Positions 7,586 through 14,874 of a stretch of 18,071 nt of DNA are shown in pieces. This DNA comes from Candidatus Heimdallarchaeota archaeon LC_3 (lineage in GTDB: Archaea > Asgardarchaeota > Heimdallarchaeia > Hodarchaeales > LC-3). Location of the stretch: NCBI GenBank assembly GCA_001940645.1, contig MDVS01000138.1, positions 1-18,071 of the forward strand. The letters run 5' to 3'. The translations under genes were made by a program, and so were the position numbers. The notes beneath the pieces were generated by a model. That model saw nothing but the letters and a program-made list of their open reading frames with translations. It made no database searches and was not told where the DNA came from. The first letter of the stretch is position 1. Every line of letters begins with the position of its first letter.

Positions 7586-7930
7586 AATTTGATTCATTAA
7601 AAAATGGCTAAAAAAGATCTTCGGTACTGATTTAAAATGTAAAAAATCAAAATCAGATTTCATGAGATATCTTTAGTATTTATAATCACCTCTTCATTAT
7701 TAACATTATTAACATCATACTTACACATGATACTGAAGATCTTTGTTTAAAATTTTATCCAAAAATAAAAAATGATGCTCGAATTGCAAATATTCCTCTA
7801 GTCTAGATATGATTTAATAAATAATACAAAAAATAATTAATAAATGTATTGTATTTTTTTCTTCTTTTTCAAAAAAACAAGAACAATTACAGACTTTTCC
7901 TAAAGTGATTAATGCATATGGGGTATTATT
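7586..7930. other. AT-rich gap without genes; contains an imperfect inverted repeat
   Basis: No protein-like frame is seen on either strand. AAAGATCTTCGGTA at 7613-7626 and TACTGAAGATCTTT at 7731-7744 are inverted copies (13 of 14 pair) enclosing about 104 bp. A short direct repeat TTATTAACA occurs twice near 7697-7714. No matching target duplication is seen outside the inverted repeats. Confidence 0.35.
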
Positions 7931-9412
7931 ATGGCTACTAGCTACAATTTTTTATTAATTACACTAAATGATTATCGAAGTAAATTTTTTCTTAGTTTTA
8001 TGCTGTTATTATTTTTAATAGGCTTTGTTAGTGATATTCCGTTTTTACTTCTCTATATATTATTTATATCAATAATTATTACTTACATTGGAGATTTGAT
8101 TACGGATTATCTTGTAAAAAACATTTTTAAACAAAAAATAGCTTCTGAACTAGTAGATAATGCATTTTTAGGACTTTATGGAAAATCAATATTAGAAGAA
8201 AGCCGTAATTATATTTACCTGATTTTAAGTCTTATTTTAAGTTTAGCAGTAATCACTTTTAGAAAAATCCCAAATGTACCGTTAGGAGATTATTGTGATG
8301 TTACTAATTTCCAGTTTTCTTGTCTAGATATATATAGGAATTTGACTTATTTAGTCGTAGTCTTTTTTGTAGTTGTTACAATAATAATTCTTATTTACAA
8401 ATTGATTTCATATTTTTATTATTTAAGTGATACCGTTGAGAATTTAGGAATCTATGAAATTTTTTTACGTCAAAACATCTCTTCTTTCAGAATTTCAACT
8501 TCTCTAACTGATACAAATCAATTAAGAAAATCGATTCTCGATAATACTGAAAAATATTACACTTCTCGTAATCATCAGTCATTCAACTTCTATTTTCGAA
8601 TTGAATTTGATAAAAATGTGCCATCTTTAATTGACAATTTTTTTACTCAAATTGAAACAATTGATTATAAAAGAAATTCTTCTTTTATGAATTCAATACG
8701 AGATATTAAACAGAATATTGCCTTTTTCGATAATTTACGTGTTGACTTAATATCAACTATATATAATCAAAAGATTCAACTTTTAAAAGAAAATATGCAA
8801 GTGTTATCAGATTTTGTTACCCAATATGATTTATTATTTGAAATAAGGTCTAAACTTAGAGAAGAAATCCCCAAGAGATCAAAATTTAATAGAAATATGC
8901 TACTTGATCCTAATAAATCAATTAGTTCTGGGGGAAATTTAGGACTTGAATTTTTCAATATAGATTATAATTGGAGTTCTAATTTAAAAATAATAGAATT
9001 ATTAATTAAAATATTTAGAAATAAAGTTGAATTTTCAAATGTACATTTTAATATGATTCTAAGAGATAAAGAATTTTACTTTTATTCAATCTTGCTTCCA
9101 AGAGAAATTTGTGGAGATGAAGAATGTCATTTCCCTATTGAAGACTTTATTTTCCACATATTTAATGAATATGTTCATCTAAAGCAAAGTAATTTATTTG
9201 AAGAAAAACAAATGGATATCTATAATAAAATAAAAAGTTTAGTTCAACATGCACCAACTGCAAGCGATTATTGGAAAGAATTTCTAGGAAATTCAAGAAA
9301 AATAATCAAAGAAATCGCAGAAAATGAACAAATTTTCATCGAAATTAGTAAAATAAACGAAAAAATGAAATCCATTGAGCAACTTCTAAATAACCTAAAT
9401 TCACTACATTAG
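7931..9412 (+). CDS. Membrane protein with large cytoplasmic helical domain, unknown
   Basis: This intact 493-residue protein starts at ATG 7931. The N-terminal third is membrane-embedded: spans at about 19-34, 37-55, 94-109 and 139-160, with a polar loop at 112-137 that carries two Cys (DYCDV, FSCLD), possibly an extracytoplasmic disulphide. Residues 165-493 are soluble, with alternating helices and strands. They include a further Cys pair (EICGDEECHF, about 391-400) and a C-terminal coiled-coil-like stretch (IFIEISKINEKMKSIEQLL). No catalytic motif or nucleotide-binding loop is seen. The layout, a small membrane anchor with a long helical cytoplasmic part, recalls sensors and membrane-bound effectors, but I cannot assign a family. 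It is the longest intact gene of the central plus-strand run. Confidence 0.75.
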   Translation: MATSYNFLLITLNDYRSKFFLSFMLLLFLIGFVSDIPFLLLYILFISIIITYIGDLITDYLVKNIFKQKIASELVDNAFLGLYGKSILEESRNYIYLILSLILSLAVITFRKIPNVPLGDYCDVTNFQFSCLDIYRNLTYLVVVFFVVVTIIILIYKLISYFYYLSDTVENLGIYEIFLRQNISSFRISTSLTDTNQLRKSILDNTEKYYTSRNHQSFNFYFRIEFDKNVPSLIDNFFTQIETIDYKRNSSFMNSIRDIKQNIAFFDNLRVDLISTIYNQKIQLLKENMQVLSDFVTQYDLLFEIRSKLREEIPKRSKFNRNMLLDPNKSISSGGNLGLEFFNIDYNWSSNLKIIELLIKIFRNKVEFSNVHFNMILRDKEFYFYSILLPREICGDEECHFPIEDFIFHIFNEYVHLKQSNLFEEKQMDIYNKIKSLVQHAPTASDYWKEFLGNSRKIIKEIAENEQIFIEISKINEKMKSIEQLLNNLNSLH

Positions 9413-9458
9413 TCACAATCCAAATTCTTTTATCTTCCAATGCTCCAAAAATGATTAA

Positions 9459-9677
9459 TTATAGTTTTCTAAACTTTATTTTAAAGATTGGAATTAAAAT
9501 TAAAGCTAAAATTGCAAATTCTAACCGAAATCCAGATATCTCATTTATTTTACTTTTTATTAAAACATTTTCAATTTCAACAATACCTTGCCCATTGTAA
9601 TTATTGGGATAGAAATCATTAGTGTTAATTTCACCGTTAGAAAATTTGATAAAAACTTTGGAAAAAAAGACATTTCC
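9459..9677 (-). pseudogene. C-terminal relic of a membrane-anchored surface protein
   Basis: A minus-strand frame of about 72 codons without a start ends at TAA 9459-9461. It reads as an extracellular strand-rich piece (FSNGEINTNDFYPNNYNGQG), then a Gly-Phe boundary (EISGFRLEF), one transmembrane helix (AILALILIPIF) and a basic tail KIKFRKL. This is the usual C-terminus of anchored surface proteins in many archaea. The upstream part is missing (TGA 9678-9680), so it is a remnant. The parent family is unknown. Confidence 0.45.
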
Positions 9678-9785
9678 TCATATATTATCTTAAAATGATT
9701 AGTAGCTATCGTAAGATTATTTTAATTAACTCCCCCAATTTTTTATTAAAAACAAGGGAATTATAAAAAAAAGAAAAATAGGGTA

Positions 9786-10181
9786 ATGAGTATTTTGAGT
9801 ACATTTCCAAAAACTGTTTGTAAAACTTTCACATTAAAAGTTTACAATCTTGAATATGAATTTAAAGATCTTTTACTGAAGATCCAGCCAATCAACAAGG
9901 AAAATCTACTTAAAGAATCTATTATCATCCAAAAGGATGGAAAAATTACCATTGATGAAGAAAATTACAAATTAAAGTTTATTTCGACATTTCTCGTAGA
10001 AAATTTAGCGAAAGAAGAATTTTTAATCCAAATTACTAAGTTAAAAGAGAACGGTGATGACATTAGCTTAAAAGTTATTAATCACATCTTTATTGACATT
10101 TTTGAAGAAATTTTTTACAGTAGTCTAAATTCTGATGATCTAGAACTCGAAATAAAAAGAGATTTGTTCAAAGGCCTTTAA
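9786..10181 (+). CDS. Hypothetical small cytoplasmic protein
   Basis: A 131-residue soluble protein beginning at ATG 9786, with AGGGTA immediately upstream. The first half is strand-rich with conserved-looking alternation (FTLKVYNLEYEFKDLLLKIQ, then IIIQKDGKITIDEENYKLKF). The second half is helical and acidic (LVENLAKEEFLIQITKLKE, then a helix ending LELEIKRDLFKGL). There is no signal peptide, membrane span or metal motif. I do not recognise the family. It stands between an eroded surface-protein relic and more debris, so context does not help. The intact frame and good composition support a real gene. Confidence 0.55.
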   Translation: MSILSTFPKTVCKTFTLKVYNLEYEFKDLLLKIQPINKENLLKESIIIQKDGKITIDEENYKLKFISTFLVENLAKEEFLIQITKLKENGDDISLKVINHIFIDIFEEIFYSSLNSDDLELEIKRDLFKGL

Positions 10182-10256
10182 ATCTCTAAGAATGATAAAT
10201 TTCGATCTTTCTTATGTCTATAATTAACCCTATACTATCTATTATTAAGATATCTA

Positions 10257-10418
10257 TTAAATAAAGAAAACTGCTAATTTTAATAATAAATCGAAAGTGT
10301 TACTAGGATTCAGGACAACATATGGAATAACAATAAAAAAAAGTCCAAAAAGTGTAATGTCTTTAGGTCCAGCTGGGAGTGTAGAAAAACGTGAAATATC
10401 TTCCCAAGTAGTTATCAT
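10257..10418 (-). CDS. Possible small membrane protein or fragment (53 aa)
   Basis: An ATG-started minus-strand frame with a polar N-terminus (MITTWEDISRFSTLPAGPKD) followed by two hydrophobic segments (ITLFGLFFIVIPYVVL; LLLKLAVFFI). The composition is protein-like, and the stretch is higher in GC than its flanks. No ribosome site is obvious, and the protein ends inside a hydrophobic segment. It may therefore be the N-terminus of a longer membrane protein whose remainder has been lost. Not assigned. Confidence 0.35.
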   Translation of the reverse strand: MITTWEDISRFSTLPAGPKDITLFGLFFIVIPYVVLNPSNTFDLLLKLAVFFI

Positions 10419-10525
10419 GGAAAGAACTTTGTACTAAGTTAGAAAAAATAATATAAATTTTCCTAATTTTTTCCTATGGATGATTTTAAAGTAAAGTAGA
10501 AGCTGTTTTTCATTCCTTTTCTTGA

Positions 10526-10870
10526 TTCGATACCGTTTTATTGCTTAAAAAATTGCTTCATTATGTCTTGAACCAAGATCCTGAATATGTCAAGATTACC
10601 AAATCCCTCGAAGACCAGACTAAAAGACTTATGGAAAGTGTTGAGTTCAAACAATTGATATCCTTTATGAAAGATGAATATGACTAGTTCCTGAAAGAAA
10701 ATAAGGAGAGTGATAATGATAAGGATTTTGATTTGGAAAAAGAAAACGATCAATATAATCAGGAAGAAAACGGAGACAAGAATATTTATCAGAACAATAC
10801 GAATCAAGAAAACATTGATTTAACAGGATTTGATGATGATTCGATTGAAAAATATCGGGTAAGAAAATAA
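10526..10870 (+). pseudogene. Gene relic with in-frame amber stop, acidic Asn/Asp-rich tail
   Basis: A frame open from 10526 to TAA 10868-10870 is interrupted once by TAG at 10685-10687. Before the stop it reads as charged helices (KKLLHYVLNQDPEYVKITKS, then SVEFKQLISFMKDEYD). After the stop it continues with the same character (FLKENKESDNDKDFDLEKEN) and a Gln/Asn/Asp-rich tail ending IEKYRVRK. The upstream side closes at TGA 10523-10525 without a start codon context. Protein-like sequence continues across the stop, which suggests a pseudogene rather than chance. Unusual alternatives such as amber readthrough (pyrrolysine) cannot be excluded but have no support here. The family is not recognised; an antisense frame over the same place is less convincing. 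Confidence 0.5.
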
Positions 10871-10942
10871 TAAATATTCTTTTCTCTTCCTCAAATAATC
10901 CTTTTTCATTATTTAAAATTTACATATCTTTCCGAAATGATA

Positions 10943-10955
10943 ATATTTAAATTTA
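10943..10955 (+). promoter_or_regulatory. TATA-like box that decides the start of the 10976 gene
   Basis: ATATTTAAATTTA is centred about 26 bp upstream of ATG 10976-10978. It lies downstream of an earlier in-frame ATG at 10937, so a transcript from this promoter would begin at or next to ATG 10976. This supports a leaderless message and the shorter protein. Confidence 0.5.
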
Positions 10956-10975
10956 TAGTCGAAGTTTCTTTGATT

Positions 10976-12139
10976 ATGTATAATATTCCTAATATAAAAT
11001 TGGAAATTACTAAATTTGTTAGGAATTTTAAGAATGGAAATTCTTATAACAACATACCTTATCTTTTAGCAAGTTTTATGATTTTTTTACCTATATCTCC
11101 TTATTTAATATCGAAATATTCTTTGATTACTACTCTATTTTTAATTCCTTTTCTTACTTCTCTGATATTTTGGTTCTTACTTTCTGAACATTCAAAAAAT
11201 ATTAAGACAGAATTGAATGATCAATTAGGATTAAGAATAGCATTACTTTTGATTTGGATTTTTTCAAGTCTTATTTCTTTTAGAGATCCAAATTCGTATC
11301 TAATTGATGCTTTGAAGTTTTATCAGAATAATTTTTATATTGAATTCCTTTCTACACTATATTACTCTCATTTAGCAGGATTCCTTTTGATTTTAATTTT
11401 TGTTTATGTTATGATTGGCATTTTACATTTTTTTATCTCGTTAATAATTTTTCCTTACAATTTTTATAAAAAGAGGAATAAAGAGGAACCTTTTTCACTC
11501 ACAGATTATTTTATTAATAGAAAATTAAAGAAAAAGACTATTTACCAACATAAACCACATATTCTTACTAAAATATCCTATAACATGTTTTTGAAAGGAT
11601 CCTCTTTATATTTTGCTGGAATAATAAGCAGTACGTTTTCCTTTTTTGTAATTCTATCAAAAACCAATGGGACTGCATTAGAACCATTTAAAATCTTAGG
11701 AGGTTTGTTAGCTATGATGTTGTTTGGATCATTACTATTTTGGGAATCATTTATATCACATATACTTATTTTTCAGTCAGGTTTATCAGAAATAGATCCT
11801 TCAACTGGGTTTCCCAAGAGAGTTAGCGAGACTAATTCTCCACTAAATAAAAGCTTAAAAGGTCTTTTTACTATTTCAATAGTAATAAACCTCTTTTCTT
11901 TTCTTCCAATATTAAATGAAATAATCCAAAATGATATTATAGAGATAATTTATAGATACAATTCTGAGTTAATGCTTGCAATAACAATTATATTAATTTT
12001 ATTAGCCCAATCTATTATTTTATATATTTTAGGTAGTTCAGGATCGTTTAAAGAAGAAATTGATACACTAATTGAAAAGAAAAAGATCAAAAAAGGAGAA
12101 TTTCAGCTTCATTTTATTGAAAAGAGTAAAAATAATTAA
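10976..12139 (+). CDS. Multi-pass integral membrane protein, unknown
   Basis: A 387-residue protein starting MYNIPNIKLEI at ATG 10976. The longer version from ATG 10937 would contain the TATA box inside its coding region and is disfavoured. About seven to eight transmembrane spans: residues (short start) 29-46, 49-69, 87-104, 127-155, 204-226, 236-260, 295-315 and 330-352. A basic loop lies at about 160-195 (KKRNKEEPF, then NRKLKKKT). The C-terminus is a charged tail with EEIDTLIEKKKIKKGEF. One loop reads SEIDPSTGFPKRVSET. No transporter or enzyme signature was recognised. It is convergent with the small minus-strand frame at 12149-12325, 9 bp away. Confidence 0.7.
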   Translation: MYNIPNIKLEITKFVRNFKNGNSYNNIPYLLASFMIFLPISPYLISKYSLITTLFLIPFLTSLIFWFLLSEHSKNIKTELNDQLGLRIALLLIWIFSSLISFRDPNSYLIDALKFYQNNFYIEFLSTLYYSHLAGFLLILIFVYVMIGILHFFISLIIFPYNFYKKRNKEEPFSLTDYFINRKLKKKTIYQHKPHILTKISYNMFLKGSSLYFAGIISSTFSFFVILSKTNGTALEPFKILGGLLAMMLFGSLLFWESFISHILIFQSGLSEIDPSTGFPKRVSETNSPLNKSLKGLFTISIVINLFSFLPILNEIIQNDIIEIIYRYNSELMLAITIILILLAQSIILYILGSSGSFKEEIDTLIEKKKIKKGEFQLHFIEKSKNN

Positions 12140-12148
12140 AAGAAAAAT

Positions 12149-12325
12149 TCAAAATTTTTTGGTGATTAAGAAATATAAATTTAAGGGTATTTTTATTTCT
12201 CTTGCCCAAGTTGTATCTAGGTTCCTCTCAATTCTCTTTTTAATGTTGACAATCGCTTCAATTTCTCCCCTGTTCTTAACCTCTCCAAATCCTGCACCAT
12301 CAAATTCAATTTTCTTAAGGGTCAC
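12149..12325 (-). pseudogene. Short charged minus-strand frame, probable gene fragment
   Basis: A 58-codon frame, from GTG 12325-12323 at the earliest to TGA 12149-12151, with strongly protein-like composition: TLKKIEFDGAGFGEVKNRGE, then a K/E/R-rich helix (NIKKRIERNLDTTWAREIKI) and a hydrophobic strand. No ribosome site precedes the GTG, and a stop lies immediately upstream. The opposite-strand reading is hydrophobic and less credible. It could be a tiny gene, but a fragment of a larger protein is more likely. Family unknown. Confidence 0.4.
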
Positions 12326-12336
12326 TTATTTCTTAA

Positions 12337-12610
12337 ACCCAAGGAAAACTCATTAAATTTAACAATCTTAAATGGGATGGATATGGGATGAGTTATCTTG
12401 ATCCTATTATTTCTGAAGATGGTAGTCCTAGACCAATATTTTTTGAGGTAGTAACTTACAGACCTTTCTCATACGGACCATTTAAGAATTTCTGATTTGA
12501 TGAATAAATTAGGAATTGCCAATAAAAATACCTTAAGACGAGAAATTATATTTTTGTTCCTTTTGATTTTCTCTACAGTTTTTTCTACAAACGACATTAA
12601 AATCACATAG
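12337..12610 (+). pseudogene. Unidentified plus-strand gene relic with frameshift
   Basis: A plus-strand frame from 12337 to TGA 12493-12495 (KFNNLKWDGYGMSYLDPII, then IFFEVVTYRPFSYGPFKNF) appears to continue one frame over. That second frame starts at about 12496-12502 (LMNKLGIANKNTLRREI) and runs into a hydrophobic segment ending at TAG 12608-12610. The join looks like a one-base shift. No start with a promoter or ribosome site is visible. The sequence is too conserved-looking for random AT-rich DNA, but I cannot name the family. Confidence 0.4.
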
Positions 12611-12696
12611 GAAATATTGAAATTTTTTAATTAAAAGTTTATTAGGTTTTGACGATATACTAAATCATTTGTTTCGTCGATATCTGAAAAAAATAT

Positions 12697-13596
12697 CTAA
12701 TATGGTTCTGATTTAAGATTTAAATTATCAAGTTTTTTTGTCATTAATTCTTCGAATGAGTTAGATCCATTTAGAACTGTTCTAAGTTCATAACCATCTA
12801 AAAGTATAATATCCTTATTTGGATTTTGTTTTAACAATGGAACAACATTTTCTGACCATCCATTTATTGATAGGAATACTCCCATAGTCTGTTTACCCGA
12901 TCTTAATATTTTTTGACTAAGAGAATCCAATTCACTTCTATCACTCATTTTTTGTCTCCATCTACATTCGACAAGATAATACCAACCATTAAGAACAAAA
13001 GCTCCATCAATTTGTTCTCCATTTTCGTTTCGTTTAAAAGATCTATAATTTTTTATTTCGAAGATTTTTAGAAGACGATTCAATAAATCTTCTAATAAAA
13101 AACCTCTTTTTATATTTTCTTCCATTTGATGCATATCATCAAACATTCTAAGTAAAAGTTTCAATTCTTTTGAAATTCTAGTAAGTCTTTCTTTTTCTAT
13201 TCTCTCTATATCCCTTTTGTCTTTTTTTGATGTTTCTTTTTTCATTCTTTCGAGTTTATTTAACATGGCTTTGGCAGTTTCTACAGTTGCTTTAGCACGA
13301 TATTCTTCAGGATGTAAATGAAATTTTTCCCATTTTGAAGCAATAGTGATAATATTTAGTATTATTTCCTCTTTATTTGAAAGTTTTTCAATTTTATCTA
13401 ATATTAAAGGAGCCATTTCTCTTTTTGACAAATTTCGTCCTGTTTCTGAGTCCTTTATGTGAAATATTTCCCTAAAACAACTGGGAGGTACTTTTGATGG
13501 TTCTAAAACAAAGGAGACCATGTTTCTTTTTAGGTTTGCTAAAGAAGCGATGATTTCAATAACTAATTTCCTAATATCGGTATTGATTTCTATCAA
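12697..13596 (-). CDS. PD-(D/E)XK nuclease-domain protein (restriction-endonuclease-like)
   Basis: An intact 299-residue protein starting at TTG 13596-13594 with GGAGA seven nt upstream. The N-terminal half (1-160) is helical: a compact domain (VPPSCFREIFHIKDSETGRN, 36-55) and a charged coiled coil at about 105-160. The C-terminal half is nuclease-like: a first helix with RGFLLEDLLNRLL (164-176, E169), then EQIDGAF with D197, then WYYLVECRW with E210 and R212, then the conserved KQTMGVFLSINGWSEN strand (235-250). D...E-x-(K) is the metal-binding core of Mrr-like and type IV restriction nucleases. Here the usual Lys is Arg212, so the catalytic set is slightly atypical. Likely role: DNA cleavage in defence. 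Its start overlaps the stop of a TIR-like stub (TTGA), and other defence relics lie upstream. Confidence 0.75.
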   Translation of the reverse strand: MIEINTDIRKLVIEIIASLANLKRNMVSFVLEPSKVPPSCFREIFHIKDSETGRNLSKREMAPLILDKIEKLSNKEEIILNIITIASKWEKFHLHPEEYRAKATVETAKAMLNKLERMKKETSKKDKRDIERIEKERLTRISKELKLLLRMFDDMHQMEENIKRGFLLEDLLNRLLKIFEIKNYRSFKRNENGEQIDGAFVLNGWYYLVECRWRQKMSDRSELDSLSQKILRSGKQTMGVFLSINGWSENVVPLLKQNPNKDIILLDGYELRTVLNGSNSFEELMTKKLDNLNLKSEPY

Positions 13597-13682
13597 GTAA
13601 AAGTCTCCTGTAAATTATTAACCCAAGTTTTATGAGAATCTGAACCATGCGAATAAGAAAAAAAATCATTTTTTGAATTCAT
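13593..13682 (-). pseudogene. TIR-like domain N-terminal stub
   Basis: A 29-codon minus-strand frame from ATG 13682-13680 contains DFFSYSHGSDSHKTWVNNL. This closely resembles the first strand and helix of TIR domains ('FISYSHDSPEHKxWVxxL'), where the segment forms part of the NAD-binding site. A whole TIR domain needs about 130 residues and a catalytic Glu, none of which follow: the frame stops at TGA 13593-13595. This stop overlaps the TTG start of the nuclease gene as TTGA, so the stub also carries the nuclease's ribosome site. It is best read as a truncated TIR gene. A functional leader-type peptide coupling translation to the nuclease is an alternative. Identification rests on about 20 residues. 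Confidence 0.5.
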
Positions 13683-13767
13683 TCTATTAACAATTCCAAA
13701 ATTTGTAATATAATTTAACAATACTGATATATTTTTGATGAACTAAATTTTCATTGTATTTTTAATG

Positions 13768-13881
13768 TTATTCTTTGAAATACAACATATCTTCATCAAA
13801 GTACTTTATCTTAAAGACATTCTTGACTGTTTCAATATTCTCAAATTCTCCCTTATTATAAATATAATATGATAAAAGTGA
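13768..13881 (-). other. Short protein-like minus-strand frame, possible C-terminal relic
   Basis: A 37-codon frame ending at TAA 13768-13770 reads YNKGEFENIETVKNVFKIKY followed by FDEDMLYFKE, a composition typical of the end of a soluble protein. It has no start and closes upstream at 13882-13884. It may be the lost 3' end of a neighbouring minus-strand gene. Family unknown. Confidence 0.25.
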
Positions 13882-14171
13882 TTACTTTCTTAAATCCTAA
13901 TGGAAATAGAAAATGATCAAGAAACGACAAGATCTATGGTAGTTGAAGAAAAAAGAAAAAAGAAAAAATCCATTTGTTGAATCCCACCAACTTTTTTTTC
14001 AAAAAAATGGTCACAAATTAATTCCAATAGTGATTTTATATTTAATGGTGATTCTATATTTTTGTTTTTGGAAATAATAATGTCGACTTTTTCCCTTGAT
14101 AAATTAATTTCAAGAAAAAGGCTATATGAATGGGAGATAAAGCTAAGACAGAGATTTTCAATAAAATCCAA
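13853..14171. other. Ambiguous debris: frameshifted plus-strand membrane peptide or minus-strand fragment
   Basis: Plus-strand reading: a TATA-like box (TTATTATAAATATAATAT, 13853-13870) precedes ATG 13900. The frame begins MEIENDQETTRSMVVEEKRK. After a poly-A tract (about 13953-13968), the +1 frame continues with NPFVESHQLFFQKNGHK and one transmembrane-like helix, ending at TAA 14075-14077. A one-base slip in the A-run would join the two. Minus-strand reading: an open frame to 13917 with a coding-like middle (SREKVDIIISKNKNIESP) but a nonsense-like Phe-rich end. I cannot decide between them; neither is a secure gene. Confidence 0.3.
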
Positions 14172-14257
14172 ATAATTAAAAATTAAATGCTGGTACCCTT
14201 TTTATTATTTTTACCGAAATTAACTAGGGATTTTGATGGATAAGAGCGAATTTTTGA

Positions 14258-14524
14258 TCTTATTGTAAAGAAACAAATCAATTACCAAAGTTTAGAAGGC
14301 AAGAATGGTATTTTATTGCTCGAATAGTTAGAAATTGTTTTTCACATAACTTTAATTTAGAAATTTATTCGTCTGAAGATTTAAAAAAAATACCGTACAC
14401 TTGGAAAAACATCAAAATTAAAAAAGAAATGTTGGGGAAGCCACTTAAATTCTCTGATGCATCAATTGGCGATATTACAAGACTATTCGGGATAATGACT
14501 AATTTTAGTTCCGAGTTAGATTGA
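14258..14524 (+). pseudogene. HEPN-like domain relic (C-terminal)
   Basis: A plus-strand frame of 88 codons contains FRRQEWYFIARIVRNCFSHN. RNCFSH (14330-14347) is the R-N-x3-H pattern of HEPN domains, whose Arg and His form the RNase site in many toxin and defence proteins. It continues as DLKKIPYTWKNIKIKKEM and GKPLKFSDASIGDITRLFG, which resembles the helix following the HEPN motif in uncharacterised bacterial and archaeal families. The frame has no start: it closes at TGA 14255-14257. A different frame upstream begins ATGGATAAGAGCG at 14236 and could be the displaced N-terminus. The 5' part is lost or frameshifted. Confidence 0.5.
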
Positions 14525-14640
14525 AATAGTCTCAATCGTTGCAAGATTTTTAAATCGTTCAGACTATGTGGCCAATCCAATTTTCAAATTGTTATTGTTG
14601 GAAAACATGAGTAGACCTCCAGCGAGACTGCTTCGAATAA

Positions 14641-14874
14641 ATCCAACCTTCTCCAACCACGATGACAAACAAAACGTGGACAAGGGGATCAATCAATGTC
14701 ACGATCACGGATTATGATACTGATAATATTACTCTTCAGGTACAGATTAGAATAAATACAGGAAACTGGGAGATTCTACATAATGCTGAAATACAAAATT
14801 TGTATATCCAACATTCTCTGATAAATTATTATTTGGACGAATCCAATATGAGATATTCATCATTTCATCGCTAA
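14641..14874 (+). pseudogene. Surface adhesin fragment
   Basis: A frame open from 14641, with ATG at 14662, encodes a beta-strand pattern typical of repeated extracellular domains: PTTMTNKTWTRGSINVTITD, then DTDNITLQVQIRINTGNWE. 'v.i.v.D.DniT.qvqi..g.W' is common in Ig-like or cadherin-like repeats of archaeal surface proteins. After about residue 40 the pattern fades, and the frame ends at TAA 14872-14874 without a membrane anchor. There is no signal peptide. It is most likely a single repeat left from a large adhesin gene. Confidence 0.4.

Noticed and set aside
7681..7720. Short TTATTAACA direct repeats as a possible CRISPR or iteron array
   Set aside because: Only two copies of a 9-mer in AT-rich sequence; no regular spacers or origin features.
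10538..10807. Minus-strand hydrophobic frame
   Set aside because: The plus-strand relic with charged helices and acidic tail is more protein-like; the hydrophobic reading is its complement.
12072..12356. Plus-strand frame starting inside the 10976-12139 gene
   Set aside because: Overlaps the end of that gene out of frame, then lies antisense to a better minus-strand frame.
14365..14580. Minus-strand 71-codon frame
   Set aside because: Antisense of the HEPN-like relic, which carries the recognisable motif.
14620..14660. Possible tRNA T-arm-like sequence (CTTCGAATAAATCC)
   Set aside because: No matching acceptor, anticodon or D-arm could be found around it.
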